From positions 1-38,617 of the forward strand of contig DAOWGM010000045.1 in the NCBI GenBank assembly GCA_030637515.1: 38,617 nucleotides of DNA. Direction: 5' to 3'. Numbering within the stretch: the first letter of the stretch is position 1; the number at the start of each line of letters is the position of its first letter. Source of the DNA: Bacteroidales bacterium (GTDB lineage: Bacteria; Bacteroidota; Bacteroidia; Bacteroidales; UBA12077). The position numbers and the translations under genes are program-made. This document shows positions 21,713 through 29,064 of the stretch, piece after piece. The notes under the pieces are model-generated. The model worked only from the letters and a program-made list of their open reading frames with translations, did no database searches and was not told the origin of the DNA.

Positions 21713-24124
21713 TTATTCGTATCGTAAAGAGTTTGCAGGATTGTCTTTCGCTGATTTTATGGATTGAAAAGCGACTGTGATTAAACTAAAAACAGACACC
21801 AAAACGATCGGAATGATAAAAATCCAGATTGACAATTCCATCCTGTTAGCAAAATTGTTTAGCCATTTGTTTATAGCCAAGTATATTACAGGAATAGCTA
21901 ATACAAAAGATATTATTAAGAGTGAAATGTAGTTTTTCGATAGTAAAACTAATATTTGATTCATACTGGCACCCATCACTTTTCGTATTCCAATTTCTTT
22001 TCTTCGTTGTGCAGCCGAAAATGCCGATAAGCTTAAAATTCCAAGCGATGTTATAAATAGTGCAAGTAACGAGAATACTCCAAATACTTTTCCAAAGCGA
22101 ATCTCAGATTTATATTGATTTTTATAATAATCTTCCAAATAATAATAGTCAAAAGGATTTCCAGGGAAAAACTCTTTATAACGATCTTCCAATTCTTTTT
22201 GAATCTTGTTTAAATCATTGGTATTGTCCAATTTAACAGAGAAATATCCATTAAATCGTTGAGCCAATCGAAATATTTGAGGTTCAAAATCTAATCGAGG
22301 TGATTCCTGATGAAAGTTTTCAATTACCCCAATAATTGTATTCTCTAAGCCACGAATCATTATTTTTTCACTAATAGCATTTTCTGGTTTATCAAATCCT
22401 AAAAGTTCTAAGGCTGCTATATTAATTATTACAGAACTACGATCTTTATTATAATCTTCTGAAAGATTACGCCCAGCTATAAATATATTCGAGTAAACAT
22501 TCATGAAATTATGATCCATTTCTGTTATTCTATAATTCTTACCTGTAGTAGGATCATCGCCAAGTTTATGAATTCCTCCACGATTAAACATATTATGCAT
22601 TCCAGGCGTCACAGTAGAAAAAGCTATGCTTTTTACAAATGGATATTTCGAAATTTCTTCTTTAAAAGCTTTACGTTGATTTAGAATATCATCGCCACCA
22701 ACTCCTGGTGTATTAATAATTAAAATATCGGATTTGTTAATTCCTGATTCTTTAGATTTTAAATATTGTAATTGCTTATACACGCTAATAGTTCCTGCAA
22801 TTAGTATTGCAGCCATAAAAAATTGAAATATTACCAATACTTTACGAAGAAATACTGCTCGTTTTGATCCGGTAAAACCAGCCCTAAGTGTAGCAATAAT
22901 TTTCTTAGATAAAATTCCCCATACTGGATATGAACCTGCGAGAAACGTCCCAACTAAGAATATGAATATAACACTTTGCCAAAACCACATCTTATCCCAC
23001 ATAAAATAATTTACAGGAATATCTGTAAGTCGAGAAAAGAAAGGAAAGCTTGCTTCAATAAAAACAAATGATAATAATAAAGCAATGGAATTTATTAGTA
23101 ATGATTCTAACAGAAATTGCTTAATCAATTGTTGCTTAGTTCCTCCTAAAACTTTTCTTAAACTGATTTCAGCTGATCTTTTTATGGAGCTTATAGTTAG
23201 TATATTAACAAAGTTGATCCATGCAATTAGAATTATAAACCATGAAATAGTATAAAGAAAAATAACCGAATTTTTATTTCCATTTGGTTTTAATTCATGC
23301 ATGTAATGGGATGTAAGATGAATGTCTTTAACTGGTTGAAGTTTATATCCAATTTTCAATTTATACAACTCCATGAATTCACCTAATTCTTCGTTAATGA
23401 AACTTTCAATTTTTGTATTTATTTCGCTTAACTCAGTACCATCTTTAAGTTCTACATACGTATAAAAACCACTATAAAACCAACCAAATGTTTTTACATT
23501 TTCACCAAGTTGATTCTCCCAATTTATATATGATAAAAGAATATCTGCATCGAAATGCATATTGGATGGCTGAGATTTATATACACCTACAATTTTGAAA
23601 GATTGACCTCCATTTAGTTGTAAAATTTTACCTGTAGGATTCTCATTACCAAAATATTTTTCTGATATTTTATAGGAAATAAGCATTGTGTTTGGTTCAC
23701 TTAATAAACTATCCGATGATTTGTAAATCATTTTATATGAGAATAATTCAAGGAAATTGGGTTCAGCCCAAAGCATATTTTTTTCGCGAAACGATATTTC
23801 ATCTATTGATAATACACCTTCAATTCGGTATGCCCTTGCAAATTTTTCAATTTCTGGGAATTTTTCGTGAATAGCTGGCCCAACGGTTGGACTCGCAGAT
23901 GCAAATTGAACTTTTTCTCCTGTTTCGGAAACTCGCTCATATAAAACACGATATAAATTGTCAATATTATCGACGTTTTTATCATAAGCTTTTTCGTAAT
24001 TAACGTATAATGAAATAAGTAGACAAGCAGCAATACCAATTGCTAATCCAGCAATATTAATTATTGAAAAGATTTTATTCTTTATTAAATTTCTGAATGC
24101 TGTAGTAAAATAATTTCGTAACAT
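21713..24124 (-). CDS. MacB/FtsX-type ABC transporter permease
   Basis: 803 aa. It begins MLRNYFTTAFRNLIKNKIFSIINIAGLAIGIA, the signature of Bacteroidetes MacB-like permeases. The first helix (about 20-42) is followed by a MacB periplasmic core domain (about 45-245) and an FtsX domain (about 285-400, with RSAEISLRKVLGGTKQQL). A second helix and core domain (about 425-650) and a second FtsX domain (about 675-795, with RRKEIGIRKVMGASMNQI) follow. It is the double-length form typical of the phylum. No ATPase gene is adjacent, so it either uses a distant ATPase or is an orphan. Role probably export or mechanotransmission linked to envelope stress; substrate unknown. Confidence 0.9.
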   Translation of the reverse strand: MLRNYFTTAFRNLIKNKIFSIINIAGLAIGIAACLLISLYVNYEKAYDKNVDNIDNLYRVLYERVSETGEKVQFASASPTVGPAIHEKFPEIEKFARAYRIEGVLSIDEISFREKNMLWAEPNFLELFSYKMIYKSSDSLLSEPNTMLISYKISEKYFGNENPTGKILQLNGGQSFKIVGVYKSQPSNMHFDADILLSYINWENQLGENVKTFGWFYSGFYTYVELKDGTELSEINTKIESFINEELGEFMELYKLKIGYKLQPVKDIHLTSHYMHELKPNGNKNSVIFLYTISWFIILIAWINFVNILTISSIKRSAEISLRKVLGGTKQQLIKQFLLESLLINSIALLLSFVFIEASFPFFSRLTDIPVNYFMWDKMWFWQSVIFIFLVGTFLAGSYPVWGILSKKIIATLRAGFTGSKRAVFLRKVLVIFQFFMAAILIAGTISVYKQLQYLKSKESGINKSDILIINTPGVGGDDILNQRKAFKEEISKYPFVKSIAFSTVTPGMHNMFNRGGIHKLGDDPTTGKNYRITEMDHNFMNVYSNIFIAGRNLSEDYNKDRSSVIINIAALELLGFDKPENAISEKIMIRGLENTIIGVIENFHQESPRLDFEPQIFRLAQRFNGYFSVKLDNTNDLNKIQKELEDRYKEFFPGNPFDYYYLEDYYKNQYKSEIRFGKVFGVFSLLALFITSLGILSLSAFSAAQRRKEIGIRKVMGASMNQILVLLSKNYISLLIISFVLAIPVIYLAINKWLNNFANRMELSIWIFIIPIVLVSVFSLITVAFQSIKSAKDNPANSLRYE

Positions 24125-24234
24125 AATTTAATATATTTTATAATGTCGGGCTAAATACAAAAAATAAACCAATGTGTTTAGTTGCCATATAATCAGCCAT
24201 GTATACATATTTCTGTTAAGCAGAAATGGTTCAG

Positions 24235-24254
24235 TATCGTACAGGTATAGTACG
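24235..24254. promoter_or_regulatory. candidate operator before the FtsX permease
   Basis: TATCGTAC (24235-24242) and TATAGTAC (24246-24253) are direct repeats 11 bp apart (one helical turn), and CGTAC/GTACG within them also form a small inverted repeat. It lies 110 bp upstream of the permease start in the divergent spacer. Function inferred only from structure. Confidence 0.3.
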
Positions 24255-24296
24255 CTTTTGTTATTTTCTTAACAACCAAATTTAGCAAATAGATTG

Positions 24297-24318
24297 ATTA
24301 AACTTTTAAAAGTTTAAT
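24297..24318. repeat. perfect 22-bp palindrome upstream of the flavoprotein gene
   Basis: A perfect inverted repeat with half-site ATTAAACTTTT and no spacer, ending 58 bp before the ATG at 24377. It could be an operator or a cruciform; it has no T-run as a terminator would. The rest of the 252-bp divergent spacer (24125-24376) has one further weak hairpin (ATTTCTG/CAGAAAT at 24209-24227). Confidence 0.4.
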
Positions 24319-24376
24319 TCCATGGTTTTATCAATCAACAAAAACTGTTATGTTTATACAAAATAATTATTGAATT

Positions 24377-25492
24377 ATGTTTGATGCTGAAATAACTGTT
24401 ATTGGTGCTGGTGTTGTTGGACTGGCAATTGCTGCTAAACTTTCTGAAAATAATGAAAATGTATTTGTAATTGAGCGAAACAAGACTTTCGGACAAGAAA
24501 CAAGTAGCCGAAATAGCGAAGTTATTCATGCCGGAATTTATTATCCTCAAAACAGTTTAAAAGCGAAGCTTTGTGTAGAAGGTAAAAAACTTCTTTATGA
24601 TTTTTGTAAGCAATACGAGATACCATTTAATAATTGCGGGAAATTAATTGTAGCAAGCTCAGATGAAGAAATTCCATTACTCGAAGATTTAAAGAAAAAA
24701 GCTATAAATAATAGAGTTGTTGATATTCGTTTTTTAAGTAACAATGAGATTCAGGATTTAGAGCCAAATATTAAAGCAGTTGGGGCTCTTATTTCACCAT
24801 CAACAGGAATTGTCGATTCTCATTCCTTGATGAAGCAATTAGAAACAAATGCTGCTAATCAAGGAGCTCAATTTGTTTATGGAGCGGAAATCCTTAATAT
24901 TGAAAAGATTGAAAATGGTTATGAGATTTTTCTGAATGATTCTGATAAACAGCAGTTTTCATTTAAAACAAGAAAAATAGTAAACTCAGCCGGATTAGAA
25001 TCAGATAAAATATCGGAGATGGTTGGATTTGTAAAAAAATCGCTGAAAATAACTTTTTGCAAAGGAAATTATTTTAGAGTAAATCCACCCAAGAATAAAC
25101 TCGTAAAGCATTTGGTTTATCCTGTTCCAAATCCAAATATGGAAGGAATAGGCATTCATGTTACAATTGATATGGGAGGAGGAGTAAAGCTTGGCCCTGA
25201 TGTGCAATGGATGTCAGAAAATATTTATGATTATAAGGTTGATCATACACAGCAAAAAGCTTTTTTTGAATCCGCAAAACAATTTTTACCTTTTCTTGAA
25301 TATGATGATCTTACAGCCGAGATGGCTGGTATAAGACCTAAAATTCAAAAGCCTGGCGAACCGATTCGTGATTTTTACATCAAAGAAGAATCTGAAAATG
25401 GTTTTCCCGGATTTGTTAATTTAATAGGAATTGAATCTCCAGGATTAACTTCATCTTTGGCGATTGCGAATTACGTTAGTAAACTAATTTAA
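24377..25492 (+). CDS. FAD-dependent oxidoreductase, L-2-hydroxyglutarate oxidase (LhgO)-like
   Basis: 371 aa. Dinucleotide motif VIGAGVVGLAIAAKL (7-21), then the FAD ribose Glu (VIERN). The family signature SSRNSEVIHAGIYYPQNSLKAKLC (from about residue 43) carries the covalent or histidyl region seen in L-2-hydroxyglutarate dehydrogenases. The C-terminal block GIESPGLTSSLAIA closes the FAD site. The family oxidises L-2-hydroxyglutarate or similar 2-hydroxy acids to 2-oxoacids, passing electrons to oxygen or quinone; other members act on amino acids, so substrate is not certain. It overlaps the convergent gene at 25484 by 9 bases. Confidence 0.88.
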   Translation: MFDAEITVIGAGVVGLAIAAKLSENNENVFVIERNKTFGQETSSRNSEVIHAGIYYPQNSLKAKLCVEGKKLLYDFCKQYEIPFNNCGKLIVASSDEEIPLLEDLKKKAINNRVVDIRFLSNNEIQDLEPNIKAVGALISPSTGIVDSHSLMKQLETNAANQGAQFVYGAEILNIEKIENGYEIFLNDSDKQQFSFKTRKIVNSAGLESDKISEMVGFVKKSLKITFCKGNYFRVNPPKNKLVKHLVYPVPNPNMEGIGIHVTIDMGGGVKLGPDVQWMSENIYDYKVDHTQQKAFFESAKQFLPFLEYDDLTAEMAGIRPKIQKPGEPIRDFYIKEESENGFPGFVNLIGIESPGLTSSLAIANYVSKLI

Positions 25493-26002
25493 TAAGTACT
25501 CATAATTAGTGCGACTCAGAATTTCATTGAATGCAATTTTAGCATTCTTTTGGCTGCCAATATTTTTAATTAGAAGAGTATGGTTCCCTTCCTTATCTCT
25601 CAGTATTATATCATAAAATTTAAAAGAATATTCAGGTTTTGCCGTAGAATTTTGCTCAGATTCAATATCATATATTTCTTTTCCTTTTCGAATTGAAATC
25701 CCGTTATATTCGTTTATTCTAAATGTACTCCCGATTTTAATAAAAAAATACAATTGATTAAATGAATAAATATTTTCATTATCAAATTCGATTTGTTTGG
25801 TTGAGGTAAAAGGAATTAAGCCTAAAAGAATAGGTATGAATAAAAATACTGTCTTAAGAATTAATCCAGGTGTAATTTCATATAACTGAGTCCAATAAGT
25901 GTTATATAATCCATAACAACCAAAAAAGATCAAAGCGAGACCAAACAAAATTGCATTTGGGAAAGCCAATCCTAATCCTATTCTTTTCGTGTTATTGCTC
26001 AT
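25484..26002 (-). CDS. hypothetical membrane protein
   Basis: 172 aa with two hydrophobic helices (about 14-30 and 43-63), then a soluble, strand-rich C-terminal half with ISIRKGKEIYD and a PH-like pattern of short strands. This resembles small bacterial membrane proteins with a PH-like (bPH) tail, but I cannot name the family with confidence. Its stop overlaps the last codons of the convergent flavoprotein gene. No operon partner: the next minus-strand gene upstream ends at 26190 beyond a strong hairpin. Confidence 0.65.
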   Translation of the reverse strand: MSNNTKRIGLGLAFPNAILFGLALIFFGCYGLYNTYWTQLYEITPGLILKTVFLFIPILLGLIPFTSTKQIEFDNENIYSFNQLYFFIKIGSTFRINEYNGISIRKGKEIYDIESEQNSTAKPEYSFKFYDIILRDKEGNHTLLIKNIGSQKNAKIAFNEILSRTNYEYLLN

Positions 26003-26062
26003 GTGATATTATTGTGTTAAGATTTTACTCAATTTTAGTTATTCCGTAATATAATCTATATT

Positions 26063-26130
26063 ACTCGTTGAACGAGTGTTATAGGCTGTACAATTACATT
26101 GCAAGTTTCTTAAAAAACTTGCAATGTAAT
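26063..26130. repeat. two hairpins after the C69 dipeptidase gene
   Basis: A perfect 16-bp stem (26093-26108 with 26115-26130, ATTACATTGCAAGTTT) has a 6-base loop, and a smaller stem ACTCGTT/AACGAGT lies at 26063-26077. Neither has a T-run on the expected side, so it may be a rho-independent-like 3' stabiliser or a repeat element rather than a classic terminator. Confidence 0.5.
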
Positions 26131-26189
26131 TTCCAAACTTTATTTAAGCCTGGCTTTCTAATATTTAACATCAAAAGTTTAATTACACT

Positions 26190-27830
26190 CTACTCATGAT
26201 TATTAGTATAATCAGTAATAATTTGATTTCTTAAATCTAAGAACATTTGTGTTACATCATTCATTAATCCATTAGAATAATTTGTTAAATACTCTTGAGC
26301 TGCTTTAGGATCTTTTTTATAAAGCTTCATTGCTTCATCTTCAAGAGCCTTTTGATTTTCAAACATTTTAGTTTCAAAAGGAGTTCTTACTTTTCTAACA
26401 TCTTCTGCTATAGATTGAAATTTAAGATTTGCTAAATTATCTACAAAATCGATTGCCCAACGAGCAGATTTTTCACTGTATTTATTAGGATCGTATGTTT
26501 GGTAAGACTCATGTGTTGATAAGTTACCAGCATAGATAGGAATATATGGACTGAAATATGGATTGTCAAGATATACCCAATAAACACCACCAATTTCGTT
26601 TGGTAACCAATCGCGAAGTTGAAGAACCATTCCGTAATGTCCACGATGACGTGCAACAGGTCGACGATATGTGATTTTTAAAAGCTTTCTTAAATCGCTA
26701 TTTGGGAATGGAGTTGCTAAAGGACTCTTTTCATAACCACCGTTTCCATTAGGTACAATCCACGTTGGATCGTATGTCATATCGTAAATAGTTCCTTCGT
26801 AAGTGGATCGTTGAAATGCAATTACATCCTGAGCTGATATCTTTTTTTCTGGCTTTACTGAAAAAGGATAAATTGATATTGGCTCAACATATTGAAAATA
26901 TGGCTGAATTCCTTTATAAGGATCTCCTTCAGGAAATCTATTTGGCCATTCTTTTAAATTAGGAACAAAAGTTTGGTGAAATAACCAAAATCTGCTTGTT
27001 GCATATTCAACTGCAGCATTTGGTGCATAAGCTTCTTGCCAAATAAATGGCATCGTTGAGTTAGGATCGTACCATCCACGATCAATTGCTTCTTGCATAT
27101 AATTTTCAGAAACCATGAAGTTTTCTTTATCGGCGGCATTAATTTGTTTTATGATACTCCAGTTAGGAATCATGGTAGCTTGATCGTCTGGTAGCCTTTG
27201 AGCTGCCCAAATAGCCCCCGGTTTTCCACTTGCAGGATCCCAACCATGTCCAACTCCAAATACTTCAAAAACCCATGCTTCTTCAGTATCAGCAATTACA
27301 AGAGTTTCTGAACCATCACCGCTCGATGGAATAAAACCATACTCAATCATTAAATTACCAATAAATTGAACTGCTTCGCGAGCATTTTTATATCTCTGTA
27401 AAGCAAATATTTGAGCTTGCTCAATTGACATAATTTGTTTGCCTTCTCCTTGCATGCAAATTAATTCATCTCGCTGTGCTGTTGTACTTTCTGCGATACC
27501 TAATTGGTATTCGTTAACTTGAGAATATGCTGATTGAAAATATTTAAAGGTTTTTTCAACTTGTGGAATATATCCTAAAATTATTCCATCATCGTTTAAT
27601 GCCCGATCTGCATCTTGGATTCCCCAATAAACAGGAGCTTTTTCGCCAGGTTTGAAAGTTTGAGCAGGAACAACGAATATTCTGGAATCTGGCCCTGTAT
27701 CGGTATGTGAAATAATTATTGAACCATCAGCGGAAGCCTTTTTTCCAACTGCAATTACGGTACATGCTTTTGCATTAAATTGATATCCCAATGCAAGGAT
27801 TGTAACAAGTGCTAATGCTTTTTTGAACAT
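26190..27830 (-). CDS. secreted C69-family dipeptidase (PepD-like Ntn hydrolase)
   Basis: 546 aa. Signal sequence 1-22 (...GYQFNAKA), cut just before Cys23 in CTVIAVGKKASADGS, so export would directly expose the N-terminal nucleophile cysteine that defines C69 enzymes. Further family blocks are HTDTGPDSRIFVVPAQ, GSETLVIADTEEAWVFEV, and DWLPNEIGGVYWVYLDNPYFSPYIP (in two parts, about residues 410-435). It cleaves dipeptides, probably in the periplasm. It is 29 bp downstream of the 3-hydroxyproline dehydratase gene, so a role in freeing proline or hydroxyproline from collagen-type dipeptides is a reasonable inference, not shown. Confidence 0.9.
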   Translation of the reverse strand: MFKKALALVTILALGYQFNAKACTVIAVGKKASADGSIIISHTDTGPDSRIFVVPAQTFKPGEKAPVYWGIQDADRALNDDGIILGYIPQVEKTFKYFQSAYSQVNEYQLGIAESTTAQRDELICMQGEGKQIMSIEQAQIFALQRYKNAREAVQFIGNLMIEYGFIPSSGDGSETLVIADTEEAWVFEVFGVGHGWDPASGKPGAIWAAQRLPDDQATMIPNWSIIKQINAADKENFMVSENYMQEAIDRGWYDPNSTMPFIWQEAYAPNAAVEYATSRFWLFHQTFVPNLKEWPNRFPEGDPYKGIQPYFQYVEPISIYPFSVKPEKKISAQDVIAFQRSTYEGTIYDMTYDPTWIVPNGNGGYEKSPLATPFPNSDLRKLLKITYRRPVARHRGHYGMVLQLRDWLPNEIGGVYWVYLDNPYFSPYIPIYAGNLSTHESYQTYDPNKYSEKSARWAIDFVDNLANLKFQSIAEDVRKVRTPFETKMFENQKALEDEAMKLYKKDPKAAQEYLTNYSNGLMNDVTQMFLDLRNQIITDYTNNHE

Positions 27831-27859
27831 ATTATCTATTTTTAATTGATTTCTAAAAA

Positions 27860-28915
27860 TTATCTAAATATAAAACCATTTTTTAAAGGATCATTCGGAT
27901 CGAAATAAAATTCATTCTGACCAGTAATAAATGCTGTTCCTGTAACTTCAGGTATAACAGCTTTGTGCGGACCATATTCTGTTGTTTCAACTATTTCAAC
28001 ATCCATTGTTGTCCCTAAAATACTTTCGACTGTGATTTTCTCATTTTGGTTTAATTCACCTTTTGCAAAATGTAATGCTGCTCGTGCACTAACGCCTGAT
28101 CCAGTAGGGGAGCGGTCAACTTCTCCTTCTGCAAAAATGCAAACATTACGACTGTGATTTTTGGGATCTTTGGCTTTACCAGTGAAGATTGTTCCATATA
28201 AAAAGCTCAAATCTTCTTCGAAAGGATGTTTAATTTCATATTTATCCATTACGGCTTGTTTTATTTTTCTGCCGTAATCAATTAACTTATTATAATCGGA
28301 TTCATCCATTTTTAATTCAAGCTCATCAGCATCACAAAAAGCATAAAATGCTCCACCAAAAGCTACATCAAACTTTACTTTTCCAATTTCTGGCACTTCA
28401 ATTTCTTCATTTTTTAAATAAAGAAATGATGTAACATTTTTAAAAGAAACTTTTTGTACTATTCCATTCTCACGGAAAGCTTTTGCATATATTTTTCCAG
28501 GAGGAGCATTAATGATCAATTCAGGTTCATCCCGATAGCTATCGGGATCTTTTTGAATCATTCCTGTATCCAAAACCAGTTTTGTTAAGGCAATAATTGC
28601 ATGGCCACACATGGTACTATATCCTTCATTATGTAAAAAGAATGTTCCAAAATCGGCATCATCAGTAGTAGGCTCAGTAATAATAGCTCCATACATATCG
28701 GCATGACCACGTGGCTCGAACATGGTTCCAGTTCTTATAAAATCAAAATGATCTCTGAAATACCTTCTCTTTTCGAGGATTGTATTACCCTTTATTTCTG
28801 GTAAACCATCTGTATAAACTCGTAGCGGTTCGCCACCTGTGTGTAAATCGATGGTTTTAATTGTTAACCAATCTTTAGGTGGTTTCCAGTTCCAAATATT
28901 AAATATTTTGCTCAT
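27860..28915 (-). CDS. trans-3-hydroxy-L-proline dehydratase (proline racemase family)
   Basis: 351 aa. The first catalytic position is Cys103 (STMCGHAIIAL) and the second is Thr271 (DRSPTGSGVSA), where proline racemase and 4-hydroxyproline epimerase have Cys. The Cys/Thr pair is the mark of trans-3-hydroxy-L-proline dehydratases such as human L3HYPDH (about 354 aa). The reaction removes water to give pyrroline-2-carboxylate, later reduced to proline. It sits between hypD and a secreted dipeptidase on the same strand. A 20-bp palindrome (28529-28548) lies inside the coding sequence, adding a polar stretch (DPDSYRDE, about residues 123-130). Confidence 0.88.
   Translation of the reverse strand: MSKIFNIWNWKPPKDWLTIKTIDLHTGGEPLRVYTDGLPEIKGNTILEKRRYFRDHFDFIRTGTMFEPRGHADMYGAIITEPTTDDADFGTFFLHNEGYSTMCGHAIIALTKLVLDTGMIQKDPDSYRDEPELIINAPPGKIYAKAFRENGIVQKVSFKNVTSFLYLKNEEIEVPEIGKVKFDVAFGGAFYAFCDADELELKMDESDYNKLIDYGRKIKQAVMDKYEIKHPFEEDLSFLYGTIFTGKAKDPKNHSRNVCIFAEGEVDRSPTGSGVSARAALHFAKGELNQNEKITVESILGTTMDVEIVETTEYGPHKAVIPEVTGTAFITGQNEFYFDPNDPLKNGFIFR
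28529..28548. repeat. 20-bp perfect palindrome inside a coding region
   Basis: ATCCCGATAGCTATCGGGAT is perfectly self-complementary and read in frame within the 3-hydroxyproline dehydratase gene. A one-base-longer relative (TCCCGCATAACTATCGGGA) is nested in the repeat at 36014-36094. I remember this word as abundant in Bacteroidetes genomes. Confidence 0.7.
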
Positions 28916-29008
28916 GGTTGATGCTATTGTTTTTTGCTGTTGTGCTTTGATTTAATTATTATTAAAATTGATTCTGTGTTGCTTTGAAATAGTAGCTTCA
29001 AGCCGCAT

Positions 29009-29045
29009 GCTCCAAGGCTTAAGAACTTTACTTGTAGCCTGGAGC
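29009..29045. repeat. imperfect hairpin in the hypD / 3-hydroxyproline dehydratase spacer
   Basis: GCTCCAAGGCT (29009-29019) pairs with AGCCTGGAGC (29036-29045) with one bulge; the surrounding TAGCTTCAAGC and AGCTTCGTGCATG words look like a decayed intergenic repeat. No T-run in the direction of transcription. Confidence 0.45.
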
Positions 29046-29064
29046 TTCGTGCATGTAGCATTCT

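Noticed and set aside
27860..28915. Proline racemase or 4-hydroxyproline 2-epimerase
   Set aside because: Those need Cys at both catalytic positions; here the second is Thr271, the mark of the 3-hydroxyproline dehydratase.
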